Assembly: GCA_963942565.1 (NCBI GenBank)
Contig: OZ012696.1
Location: forward strand, 22,434,676-22,498,675
Direction of reading: 5' to 3'
DNA: 64,000 nt
DNA from: Maea johnstoni
Taxonomy: Eukaryota > Annelida > Polychaeta > Spionida > Magelonidae
Part shown: in pieces, positions 15,046 through 27,600 of the stretch
Layout of the letters: every line of letters begins with the position of its first letter
Position numbering within the stretch: position 1 is the first letter of the stretch
Notes under the pieces: generated by a model
Database searches by the model: none
What the model was told of the DNA's origin: nothing
Seen by the model: only the letters and a program-made list of their open reading frames with translations
Position numbers and translations under genes: made by a program

Positions 15046-16716
15046 TTCGAATAATTAGTATAATGAAGGTATTTGGGAAGTCAGGTCTGATTGTGACGCA
15101 AAATATGTGATTAGTTAAAGGAGGTTCGTAGTTTCGCACATAGTCTGGAGAAGTTTTGGGCGGATCATTTGAATGTGTGTGTAGTTTTCACCACTTTTCA
15201 ATTCATTACAATTAATAACAGTCATCTTGCTAGTAAAGAACGAAATAAATAGAACGACTCACAATGCAGTTCAATTAAGTCAGCATTGTACGACGTTTTT
15301 GTGTAAACGTGAAGTCCCAAGTGATTGACATGTCCAATTCCAGTGGTTTTGAATTCAACAAAGGCCGGGCCAGCGAGTTCTATCATTATGACTGAAGAGA
15401 CAGCTTTAAATAAAGAGCCAGCTTTAGATGCCTGTCCTTAAAGTGACCTCGATGATGTATATGTCATAATGATGCGCGACGCATCGAGTAGTCCTATGGA
15501 ATATGCCTGACAATGACGCATAGGACGGGCATGGTCTAGACCAGAAAGGTGGCATGCAAGAGGGGCTCAGCTTCCTAAGCACGTGGTTCAGCGGAAGAGA
15601 AGTAGGCATGAAGTGCTCAAGTGTGTCAGTGGCACGTTAGACTACAAGGTGTTATAAATAGACCCCCAGGAAATATTAGTAGTAGTAGTAGAGGAGGCAG
15701 TAGTAGTAGTAGTAGCACTTTATTGAATGCTTTTCAAAAAGCAAAAATCTACCTGTACAGATTGTTCAAGGAATTTAAAGAATACATTATTAGAATTAAA
15801 CAAGGCGTATGCAGGAGGCTTAGGTATATGACATATACCCGAAGCAGCGCGAGGAGAAGCCGAGTAGCCTCGAAGGGACCCTGAATACACCGCCTACTCT
15901 AAGTGGTCTCTTTGACATTTGGCGTGCACCAAGGAGTCAAGAGTTTGCCTTACACTAACCACAGGCCAAGAAAAGAAAGCTTTGCTGAGCTCCCTTGCTT
16001 ATGCCTCTTGGGTAAAACAAGGGTAAAACAAGGGTACAGTACGGTTACAGTTTTTCATTAATCGCAGTTTTGATTCAGTATGCCCACAGGTTTGAATAAA
16101 CACCTTATACCCAAATATATCACAATAGAACGTACTTATCAGAACAACTCACAATGATTTAAGAATTTCTTTATAGGCAGGACTGGTACATTTATATACA
16201 TTATACCATTCATTGGTACACTTTACATGCTTAATTTGAAAGTTACCTGTGGATGAAAAATGCCTGAAAATAACAAGTGGAAATAAAGATTGCGAAACTC
16301 CGCACACATCACGACCGATATTTGACTACTAACTGAATATATCATAGTATCGTATCAATCAATGAAGGCATGCTTCACTATTGACATGACCAGTGGAATG
16401 TGGTTTTGCCACTCCATTGAGTTTGTGCAATGTTTGATATTTGCTATTATTAATAGAGTACTCGGATCAAGAATGCGGAAACAGCTTCTTATGACGAAAT
16501 ATCAAAATCATTTCACAAAGAAACCTACAGGCATTACGAGAGTGGTTACTCAGTTGGCTCAGTAAACTATTTGTCAACACTTACACATTCCACAATACTT
16601 TTTGCCCTTTTAATAATAACTTCATTTCGTTATGGATGACCAACACATATTTTAGGTTTAATATGACATAACTAGAATAGATACAGGTAGGAGCGGTATC
16701 ACTACTAATTATACTA

Positions 16717-16719
<3 letters not shown>
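15046..16719. other. No supported gene; short (AGT)n
   Basis: Contains a small imperfect (AGT)n tract at about 15677-15717 and an AAACAAGGGT short tandem at 16015-16037. Frames here are short and unrecognised. Confidence 0.5.
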
Positions 16720-17048
<329 letters not shown>

Positions 17049-17269
17049 AATAAGCATTGGTCAATGGCAAATTGGACCTGGAAAAAATACCTACCGGCAT
17101 ATATATAAGCCTGTCTGATTCATAATATGGTCGATTCATAGAATAAATATCCGGTGCTACTTGGAAAATCAACAGTTCTGTGCTTTTACCATCTGTATCA
17201 ATATTTGAAATAAATCCTCGCTCAAATATATCATTGTTGCTGTCAACGACATGTTTCTATACCGGGGCA

Positions 17270-17530
17270 CATTTAAAGCATTTTTCAAGCAATTTATGCA
17301 GTATATATATGACCTTGACTTTTCTTTGTTAAATATTTTAAGAGTGAATTATACACGGGATCGTGAGGAGAGTTATGATTTTGTGTTCTACATATCCTTA
17401 AATCGTGGTTATTTATTGCCATTTGGTGTAATTATATGCTGCTACGATTTGTGGTTTAGTTATGATATCCATGTTATGAAATGTGTGATGCTTTTTGTAT
17501 ACGTATACGGTCAATAAAATGCATACACAT
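17270..17530 (+). mobile_element. Possible retroposon 3' end
   Basis: T-rich sequence ending with CGGTCAATAAAATGCATAC, matching the GTCAATAAA core of other retroposon ends. An 88-codon frame runs through it and stops inside the tail motif; it has no domain that I recognise. It could instead be an mRNA 3' end. Confidence 0.35.
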
Positions 17531-18263
17531 TGCGGTTGAAATCTGTTTGTCAATCACAAGGTTACGATATTTTGTGACATAATATGTAGACTTGGCTATT
17601 TCGATGATATTGCCATAAATGGTAGCTTTTGCCGAAATTAAAATGAAGGAGAAATGTGAAAGAGACTCTAACAGTCGACTCTAATTTCAGTATTTTGTAA
17701 GTTCTTTTTCTGTGTTGAAGTTATTGTCAAATCCTTACTGGATCCAGACGACGATTTCAAGAAGGCGTTCGACGTGACTGGGTTGAAGGTAGATATGTGG
17801 CCTGCGCTTGGCGTTTTTATGGGCAAAACAGTAGTCTGGCAAGTCAGCAGCGTGTGCGGCCTATAGTCTGCGACAAGCCGAGCAGGAAATACCCGACAGG
17901 TGAATTTTATGGGTCATGTTTTATAAGGGCTCAGTCCAGCACGCTCGTTTTCCCGCCAAAATGCACCGCTGAGATACTAGCACATGGAACACAATGGAAT
18001 AATGATATCACAGAGATATTTTCAAAAGAAATAAAAAATCAAAATTAAAAAACATAACATAAACTGTCTGCAGGTGATGTTCTATGACAAGAAGTCTCAT
18101 ATTCATGGAACAGTAACTGTACTGGTATCACCGTTGCCCTAAATAAGCGCCCTAGATTCAAGGCATATTCACATGTTATGTTGCATGCTATGTGAACGAG
18201 AAATATATTTCTAAAGTTGGATGTTTTTGCAATTCTCTGTATAGGTAGACTCGCGTTACCCAT
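17531..18263. other. No supported gene
   Basis: Holds an 83-codon plus-strand frame at 17797-18048 in a moderately GC-rich patch, with no recognisable motif and no matching repeat. Confidence 0.45.
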
Positions 18264-18427
18264 TTTTGAATTTGGAATTATTGTTAACTTTTATGAAAGG
18301 TTTAAATGTGATAAGCCGGTTGTTATTAGTTGTGTAAACCGTAAAAGCCGGGGAAGACCGCTGACTAGAACTAAGTCACCGGCAACCTTTTCACATTCTT
18401 GCAGTTGGTCGCATTGGTCAGGGGCAG
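18264..18427 (-). mobile_element. SINE fragment, degenerate
   Basis: Keeps GAATTTGGAATTATT of the tail, AAGTCACCGGCAACCTTTTC and a GGTAAAAGCCGGGGAAGACC-like body. The tRNA-like head is missing. Confidence 0.6.
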
Positions 18428-18526
18428 TAAATAGCAATTGAAATACAACCCTCCCACCACTTGGCCGTGGGGGCGGTAACTTATTAAGTTCCTTTCCGTG
18501 TCTGTGCATATTTACCTGACAGCAAC

Positions 18527-18746
18527 TTAAACCCTTCCAATGCAGACTACTTTCGTCCAAAGCACAAGAACGCAAAGAATTTTGAAAATCATCTACATGT
18601 AAGCCCTGTCATTTTGGTATTCATTGGATAGCTCTCGCTGGGTGCTCTCAGATGTGTACCCATTTCCCAGGGTTTCAGTCATTTAAGGTTGTGTGCATCA
18701 TTTTGTATCAATTGGCCAAATAAGCCACCAGCAGCATAAGGGTTAA
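18527..18746 (+). mobile_element. TTAA-flanked MITE, family A
   Basis: Well-preserved copy: TTAAACCCTTCCAATGCAGA at the left and CACCAGCAGCATAAGGGTTA at the right, with CTTTCGTCCAAAGCACAAG, TTGGATAGCTCTCGCTGGG and CAGGGTTTCAGTCATTT inside. No coding sequence. Confidence 0.9.
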
Positions 18747-18777
18747 CTCGAAGATAGAATGATCTAACTACCCACTA

Positions 18778-18806
18778 CCCCCCCCCCCCCCCTCCCCCCC
18801 CCCCCC
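18778..18806. repeat. Poly-C tract
   Basis: 28 C residues interrupted by one T. Such tracts can form i-motif or quadruplex structures and are prone to sequencing length error. Confidence 0.95.
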
Positions 18807-19084
18807 GGACTCGTCATAAAATTCTTGGTATTGGAAACAATCAGAGGACATATTTCAACGTCAATGTACAGATATACATCTCGGCCGTCAAGGTCTATTG
18901 GTATTCATTAACATGAATCCAGGTTCACAAGAAATGTGAATCATCTACAAATAGGAAGAAACACGACCACAAAAAGGCAACAAATTTCCTGAAAATCTGA
19001 CTAAACCTCAAATGTAACTTTCAATGGTATTTTGGGGGTACATAGGGTAAGATAGATTTCTTGCAGGATTGCATGATCTAAACA

Positions 19085-19308
19085 TTAACCCATTAATGCT
19101 CAAAAGCTCCCCCAACAATTGTCGTCTGGATCTATGATACTTTTGGCAACATATTTTGAATCGACCATGATTTCACACAATATTTGAAGGAGGTTTGTTG
19201 ATTATGTCCTGATTAACATTTCTCCATCAAATATTTTCCTAACTATACTTTTGCCTGCAAAATTTCATCAAAAATGCCAGGCTGCCGCTGTAAGCATTAA
19301 TGAATTAA
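19085..19308 (+). mobile_element. TTAA-flanked MITE, family B
   Basis: TTAACCCATTAATGCTCAAA at the left, GTAAGCATTAATGAATTAA at the right. The interior has GTCGTCTGGATCTATGATAC and AATATTTGAAGGAGG. Confidence 0.82.
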
Positions 19309-19487
19309 TCATCATAAGCTCTGTAGAAATTCGTTAAAGCACCCCTGCCTCTGTATAGAGAAGGGCATAGATATATAGTGCCCCTGAGAGTTAACTATGT
19401 ACATTTAGTATCAACACAGGCGAAGGCCCATTTAGTCACAGTAGTTGACCATGGAATCTGTCTCCAATAACGCCGTAGGTCGACGTG

Positions 19488-19996
19488 AAAATGATGATGA
19501 TGATGATAATGTCGTTTTGGGTGGTGATGATGATGATGATAGTGATAATGACGATGGTTGTGGTGATGAAATGACGATTGTGATGACAATGACGTTGATA
19601 ATGATGATGATGATGACGGTGATGATGATGATAATGTCGCTATGGGTGGTGGTGATGATGATAGTAATGTCGTTATGGGTGGTGATAATGATGATAGTGA
19701 TAATGACGATGGTTGTGGTGATGAGATGACGATTGTGATGATAATGACGTTATTAATGATGATGGTGATGATGTCGTTATGGGTGGTGATGATGATGATG
19801 ATGATAGTGATAATGACGATGGTTGTGGTGATGAGATGACGATTGTGATGATAATGACGTTATTAATGATGATGGTGATGATGTCGTTATGGGTGGTGAT
19901 GATGATGATGATGATGATAGTGATAATGATGATGGTTGTGGTGATGAGATGACGATTGTGATGATAATGACGTTATCAATGATGATGACGATGATA
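19488..19996. repeat. GAT-rich minisatellite with higher-order units
   Basis: Repeating GAT/GAC/AAT codon-sized triplets arranged in larger units of about 111-156 bases, marked by GATAATGACGATGGTTGTGG at about 19543, 19699 and 19810, and with one change at about 19924. The last units are nearly identical, so expansion is recent. Frames across it give Asp-rich peptides that stop and shift between units. Confidence 0.9.
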
Positions 19997-20010
19997 TTTT
20001 ATTATAACAC

Positions 20011-20530
20011 CTATAACCCTTAATGTTCTCCTGTGTGTCCTGAAGCATGGTGAGCCAGGGACTAGCATCAATATCTGATGTTATCTACAAATATTCTACA
20101 CATTCACTACCTATCTGTATCTCCTATTTTTGCCTTTAACTGCCTGACTTCAATTGGCGTTCCTAGCACAGGCCAGCCAGTGTTTACTCGGCCATTGAGG
20201 GAGGGATAGTGTAAAGGTATACTTAGCAGGTTAAACTGCTGTAATTTCACGGCAGATCAGCACAATAGTCAAAGCGAGGACCTCCAGAGCTTGACGAATG
20301 CCTTCTCGCAATTACAAGGCTACCTTAAATGAACTGCAACAATGCTTTCACATCAAATCTTAGGCTTTCCCAGGAGCCCTAACAATGCTTAACTATATCA
20401 CTTTCAGGGCGGCAAATAGGAGATATAGGTAGGTAGTCAATGTATAGCATATTCATAGATATAATCAGATAATGATGCTAGACCCCGTCTCATCATACTT
20501 CAGGACACGCAGGAGACCTCAAAGGTATAA
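20011..20530. mobile_element. Foldback element, inverted arms about 120 bp
   Basis: Left arm 20011-20134 and right arm about 20411-20530 are inverted copies, sharing TCTCCTGTGTGTCCTGAAG, GACTAGCATCA, ATTCACTACCTATCT and ATCTCCTATTTTTGCC with scattered differences. The central loop of about 275 bases has no frame of interest. It has foldback MITE architecture; no second copy is in the window. Confidence 0.75.
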
Positions 20531-20601
20531 TCAGGAAATATTAGCTACCTATATTCAATCAATATCACCATTTTATTTCTCGAGACACAATTTCTGATAT
20601 A

Positions 20602-20602
20602 A

Positions 20603-20654
<52 letters not shown>

Positions 20655-20789
20655 TGTTCTGGTAGTAGCAGTAGTAGCAGCAGCAGAAGTAGTTGTAGTA
20701 GTAGTAGCAGCAGAAGTAGTAGTAGCAATAGTAGCAGAAGTAGTAGTAGTAGTAGTAGTAGTAATAGTACTAGTACTAGTACTAGTAGA

Positions 20790-20850
<61 letters not shown>

Positions 20851-20890
20851 AAAGTAGTAATAGTAGCAGCAGCAGCAGCAACAACAGTAC
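20602..20890. repeat. Trinucleotide microsatellite (GTA)n
   Basis: About 290 bases of GTA with GCA, GAA and ACTAGT variants. It produces the long poly-Leu and poly-Thr frames on the minus strand, which are not genes. Confidence 0.97.
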
Positions 20891-21237
20891 TACTAGTAAT
20901 AGCAACCGCACACAACACTAATGGTCTCAACCTAATTGAGAAAAGAAAACAAGGTGGATTAGTATAAAACTGCCACTTAACATTTGTTTATCTACAGTAA
21001 ATATTTCCTTTTGGTCTGCTCAGTACCAGGCGCTAAAAGCCTCCCATGGCCGGCCATGCCGTGTGAGTAGCCGGTATTATTGACACGTCACAAGCAATGA
21101 TCTGCAAGACTGACTCTTGACTGACGCTTTCAATCTTACATACTTTTGAGTAATTACTGGTTGTGACCTCACTGATGCCTGTCCCTCGGAACTTTCTGCC
21201 TTCTGAGGCTTACTGAAGGCTGGAAAAGACCAGAATC
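20891..21237. other. No supported gene
   Basis: Unique sequence with a short palindrome CATGGCCGGCCATG at about 21045-21058. Confidence 0.5.
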
Positions 21238-21466
21238 TTAACCCATTCATGCTGTAAAGTTCCTCATGAAATTGTCGTCTGGATCTATGATTCTTTTACC
21301 AATATCTTGGCATTTCAGAATAGTTCATGACAATATTTGAAGGAGAGTTGTTCTTATCTTAAATTCTTCTTCAAATATGTTCCAGTTACGCTTTTGTCTA
21401 AAACGATTTTAGCAAAATTGTCAGTCTGTTTTTTTGCTGCTATGCCTATGGGCGATAATAGGTTAA
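21238..21466 (+). mobile_element. TTAA-flanked MITE, family B
   Basis: TTAACCCATTCATGCTGTAA at the left and GGCGATAATAGGTTAA at the right. The interior matches the 19085 copy through GTCGTCTGGATCTATGATTC and AATATTTGAAGGAGAGTTG. Confidence 0.83.
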
Positions 21467-21934
21467 CTATGGACACCTGGCTCCATGGCTGACTTAACAG
21501 CAACGCAGTATTATGGGTACAGCAAGTAAATACATCATAATCTCACTCAGAGTACACGAAGCTTGTAATAATAATCTTTTCCGTCTCTGTGTGTATAGTT
21601 ACTTAGTAAATGATTGAACTGGATTCTATGTCTCAGTCAAACAAGTGAGACAATCTGTCATGTGAAATGATCAGGTTACCGGGTTGTTTTGGTTACCTAC
21701 TAGATATAAGCTCTGTTCTTTGTCGTATGCTTCCCATTGCTATGGATAGATGTTGATTTTAGTAATTACCCATTTACCAATAAAAGGGCCAACGACCGGA
21801 TGAACATTCTCAAGTGCATAGTTTTCATCTTTACGTCAATGGATGACGTCACAGTAGAATAACGAGAGTCGGGTTACAGAGTGTGTAGAATAATATTTCA
21901 TAATAAAGATATGTGTAGCTTCATATTTATGTTT

Positions 21935-22040
21935 TTATGTATCTTAATTGACCATATGGAGCATATGAAAATACGATACGAAACAAAGATAAAGAAAAGG
22001 AATACAATGGAAAGACAAAGAGCTCTTCTTACCCCTTAAA
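21935..22040 (-). mobile_element. Retroposon 3' end fragment
   Basis: ATGTATCTTAATTGACCATA, then TGGAGCATATGAAAATACGA and an A-rich run match 4470-4565. On the minus strand it ends GGTCAATTAAGATACAT. Confidence 0.5.
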
Positions 22041-22596
22041 CGGCAAGTTATCATCAAACAGGAAAATCAGAATATTACTATAGATGATATTTGAGGATTA
22101 TGATGATGATTGTTTTTTTTTCTTAGATGACATGATGCTGGTAGCTAGCGGTTAGCCAGGAGTCGTGCTATAATTGGCAACTTCTCTCGTGCTCACAGCT
22201 CAACGTCATCCGAATCCCAGATACCGTTCAATGAAATGTCTTTGTGTATCAAATTGCAGATATATACAGGTGGCATCATTATAATCATTTAATCTTCTAA
22301 CGGCGAAGAGGGGAATAGCAAAAACCTCCGCCACCCAGGAAGAATGTAAATACTGCAAGGCAAAGGCATTCTTCAGAGTTCCCATGACACTTGTTGTGCA
22401 ACTGCCAAAATAAATATGACACAGTTCAACTCTCAGTGTGTCTAACATTGAATTCCCGGTGTTCAATTGCGTCTGTGGAGGGTTTGATAGAGGCTGATAT
22501 AGGTTAATATGTGCCAGGTATGTCATAGGTATGTAAGCTATTCGCCTTTTCACAAATATGACGGACTGAAGTGCATATCCATATCCAGGTACACAT

Positions 22597-22600
<4 letters not shown>
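22041..22600. other. No supported gene
   Basis: A 115-codon minus-strand frame (22206-22553) has no recognised domain. A weak tRNA-like patch with CGAATCCC near 22210 could be an old SINE head. Confidence 0.4.
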
Positions 22601-22669
<69 letters not shown>

Positions 22670-22728
22670 CACACATACACACACACACATACATACATAC
22701 ATACATACATACATACATACATACAATC

Positions 22729-22824
<96 letters not shown>
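22601..22824. repeat. Compound microsatellite (CT)n(CA)n(CATA)n(TA)n
   Basis: (CT)n of about 66 bases, short (CA)n, (CATA)n of about 40 bases, then (TA)n of about 90 bases. Confidence 0.97.
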
Positions 22825-22827
<3 letters not shown>

Positions 22828-23361
22828 TATGTTATATGTTTATATGTATGCATTTTTGTGTAAATGTGAACTTCATTCTCCGGCCCTTTTCGTCCCAAGT
22901 ATTGGTAAGTCGCTTTGGAGCCACTGGTAAATGCTGACGGAAAAACACCGTGCAAAACACCGACTGACTCAACGACAGACCGGCAATTTTTCAGGTATTT
23001 GCCACAGGTAGCAAGTCCTTGTGGTAAAATATCGCTTAGGATGTCTATGTGCGTGTGTGTGTCAAACCGGAGGCCAACTGAATTAAGTGACATGTAAAAG
23101 TAGCGCCCTGATAAACTTACATGGTATGGTTAAATATAATCTTAATCGGGCTTCGCATGCTTTTGTGAGTGTATCAAATAGAACAACTGTCACACAGGAC
23201 GTTATTTAGAAGGGACTTGGTGTCGCTCTATAGAAAGGAGTGCCGTGAGTCATATCAAAGTTACATGTAACAGTTTCCTTTGATCCTCTGGAGACTTCAG
23301 TAGACAGACCTATAAATTATATTTTGGTTCAGTGACTCACTTTTCACCAAACGCATGGTGA
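22825..23361. other. No supported gene
   Basis: Moderately GC-rich near 22870-23000. Frames in both directions borrow residues from the neighbouring microsatellite and are not called. Confidence 0.5.
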
Positions 23362-23741
<380 letters not shown>

Positions 23742-24099
23742 CTCCAATGAGTGATGTAATCTGGAATGAAGGGGTTAGTATAGTCCCTCATTGTAAACCC
23801 CGGTATAGATAACGTTTCATTTCAACGCCATTTGGGTTTTATGCATGTAGAAGAAGGGTATATGAGCCGAAGTGTTAGGATGTTAACATCAATGAGTATA
23901 GAAGCGAAAGCCTCTAGCTCAGGGGTGTTTATGTGTGAGTATGTGTGTGTTGGGTCGGAATACCCTCCTGTGGAGGGTTTACATGGATGTGCTCTATTGC
24001 ATAGATTCAGGGTAAAGGTGATCTAGTAAAAATACAAAATACAGTATATCAAAATAAACCGACAGAAATACTAATTGACATACACACCTACACATTATA

Positions 24100-24215
24100 C
24101 AAATATGGCACTTTGGTGAGTGCAATATCAATGTTTATTGCACTCTGAAAAATGACATTGCACGAGGCGCTTGCGCCGAGTGCAATATCATTTTTCAAGT
24201 GTCATATTTGTTTTA
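24100..24215. repeat. Near-perfect hairpin with internal sub-palindromes
   Basis: Arms at about 24140-24170 and 24173-24203 pair around a two-base loop. The centre is GGCGCTTGCGCC; beyond it TGCAC/GTGCA, GACATT/AATATC and TGAAAAATGA-type blocks pair with a few mismatches. Outer sequence (ATATGGCACTTTGGTGAGTG at the left, CAAGTGTCATATTTG at the right) extends the symmetry. It could be a foldback MITE or the template for a hairpin RNA; the sequence does not decide. Confidence 0.8.
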
Positions 24216-24819
24216 CTATATGCCTATTGCTCATTTAAATAAAATAATTCATAATTTGAAGAATTATGAAAATGTAAATAGTATTCATGTTTTTTCATTT
24301 CCAGGTTTTACCACAAACCATTGGATTATTGTAAATTTCTTAGCTGAAATATATTTTTGTGTTAATTCCGTAATATAACAAACAAAATATTATAAATACT
24401 TAAAATAAGTCACATGCAGTAGTTTTAGAGATTTATTCATTTAATTTGAAAATATGTTTTGTCTTCAATATAGATAATTATTGTTTGTATTTTTGCAAGG
24501 TTCCATTCCTTATCCGGATATTACAATAAGCCCAAACTCTTCTGAGTTCCTTGTCTCAATTCACTTATGTTGGGTTCCTAATTTCAGGAGTTCAAGTTCA
24601 GAATTTAGCACATGATAGTGTTGGAAAGTAATATTGCACCCCAATATCAATTGTTCAGGTGGTCATGTGACCATGACCTAACAAATCACAGCAGAGAATG
24701 AGCAGTGGGCTTATAATAATACTAGTTATCGAGACTTTTACGAGCTACAGGATACAGATACAGGTAATCGCCAGTAATAACTAATATATAACAAGACATA
24801 TCATTACATCTTATGCAAA

Positions 24820-25140
24820 AGAGAGGAAAAGAAAGAAAATAAGTGGGGCTATTAGATTCAAGAATATGTGGTGATAGGTAAGATTATTGGTTTAGGCAAG
24901 TCAGGTGAGAGTAAGGATTGGAAACATTTTGGGGTAGATGAGGGTTAGGGTTTTAGGATAGACGAGGTTGAATTTTGATTTTAGCAAGTTAGATATTGAT
25001 GGTGATGTGGGTTGTTAAATATTAATAAGTTACAAGAATTGGAGGTTTGGCTAATTGGGATCTGGTGCGGATTATGAACATTTTGGGATAAATGAATGTA
25101 TGTATTAGCAAATGAAGTATAAGATATATGTGGGGTACAC
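24820..25140. other. Strongly G-over-C skewed segment
   Basis: For about 320 bases the plus strand is rich in G and very poor in C, with GGGGTAGATGAGGGTTAGGG inside. No frame, no match to other repeats in the window. Confidence 0.7.
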
Positions 25141-25148
25141 ATGTAGCT

Positions 25149-25506
25149 TTAAGGTGATGGGTACCATTGCAAGCCAGTTAAAAGCCCTGTCCCAAAACAC
25201 ACCTCAAAGCAGCATAATCCTATAACTAGGTGTATCTCCAGGTTCCTCAGTGTTATCAGGTAGAGAATATCATCGCCACCTGTCATTATTCAATCCATAT
25301 TCTGTTTTATTTCAAAATGTACAACTTTTTTTTCGAATGACATATTCTCATTAATTACGCAGTTGATGGTTACTGTAGGTTCACAGATACCTTAGGGATG
25401 TCATTGACTATGCCCAATAAAAAGTATTTTTTTGATTTTTTACTCCTGAAGATTTTTACAGGCCATAACATTGAAAATTCTAGTGCAATGGTACACATCA
25501 CCTTAA
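25149..25506 (+). mobile_element. MITE family E, single copy (358 bp)
   Basis: Bounded by TTAA at both ends, with 20-odd-base terminal inverted repeats AAGGTGATGGGTACCATTGC and GCAATGGTACACATCACCTT. The interior matches each arm of the inverted pair at 9725-10610. No coding sequence. TTAA borders suggest a piggyBac-type target, but the ends do not begin with CCC, so the superfamily is left open. Confidence 0.83.
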
Positions 25507-25783
25507 AACACATTGGCATAGACTTGGCATAGATTCAAGCAAAGAGGATATGTTTATTTCAAACGGGTACCTCGTCTTTATGTAGCATATCTAAACTGCA
25601 CTGACTGTAAATGTATTGTGTCTCTTTTGATCGAGATGCTTACTCATACATAAAAAAACCCGAAAACTAAGCGGTGCACGTGCGTATAAGCACACAGTTG
25701 GCATTTCAACATACATACGAATTTAATTCGATGAGAAACTTCTGCTCTAGCGTCTAAATAATATTATTCACCCCTGATTGGAG

Positions 25784-26080
25784 AAGGGATGGGATGGGTT
25801 TGGGGTTTTATGTCGCTTTTAGCAGTTTCGGTCATATTGCGAAACTCGTAACTGGGAAGAAACTCCCTTCTCTTCACGAATGGTTGCAATTAAGGAGTCT
25901 TTTTGTTACAGAATCGCCATTAAGACAGCCCTCCACAACGTCACACATTTATATAGCGACCAGGCCATCCAGCTTATGGGGATCCTGCGGAGACTCGAAC
26001 CTGCGACCTCAAGCTTTAGAGATAGGATGATCCAGCCAGAGTTTGGAAGGGATAGCCCAATTTCAGTTAGACACTGCGGA
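25784..26080 (-). mobile_element. tRNA-related SINE, second family
   Basis: On the minus strand a tRNA-like head with a B-box GGTTCGAGTCT (plus-strand AGACTCGAACC at about 25991) is followed by TGGTCGCTATATAAATGTGT. The plus-strand start has TTTCGGTCATATTGCGAAAC. It differs in body sequence from the main SINE family. The two 68-78 codon frames over it are not genes. Confidence 0.5.
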
Positions 26081-26649
26081 GTTTAGAGGAACATCTGCAA
26101 TCGCATATGATCTGAAATCAACCTTCAGAGTGTTTTCAACCTTAACGATTTATGAGGAAATGAAGAGATGCTATAGAATTATCCTGTATAACTAACGGCA
26201 TCCACATTCTTTTCATCTAGATATGTCTTGCTGTGAATCGCCATCTTATCGATCACAATTGACTTCTCCCTGACCAGAACCACCTTAACGCAGTTTTTCG
26301 ACTACCAGGTACTTATAACATTAGTCACAGGTACAGTACCCGTTTAACAAACACAATAATTTCAAAGAATTATCGATTGCAGAAAAACAGCAAACAGAAA
26401 AAGACATTTACCATTTATGGTCTGGTGTTGGTCTGGTATGTTCATGACTCAAATGGTAGGTTTGGGAGGCAAGGCAAGGCAAGGTTCAGCCATGCATGGC
26501 TGGATAAAGTGGAGATGATACAAAAAAGTATTGTTGCCACAGCGTGGAAGTCAAATCAATCAATCTGCGGTCAAGGATACCGTACCGTCTGGGATAACAC
26601 CAAAACAATGCAGGAGAACACAAACAAAAACAAGTACATACACACAAAC
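26081..26649. other. No supported gene; short (GGCAA)n
   Basis: Includes a small GGCAAGGCAAGGCAAGG tandem at about 26469. A frame starting at 26377 depends on the microsatellite for most of its length. Confidence 0.5.

Positions 26650-27600
<951 letters not shown>

Noticed and set aside
20565-20930. Poly-Thr and poly-Leu frames over 110 codons
   Set aside because: Translations of the (GTA)n tract; the same DNA gives two long frames, which is expected for a triplet repeat. The similar frames at 42379-43073 are rejected for the same reason.
24940-24960. Telomere-like GGGTTAGGGTTTTAGG
   Set aside because: Fewer than three irregular units in a generally G-rich stretch; no array.
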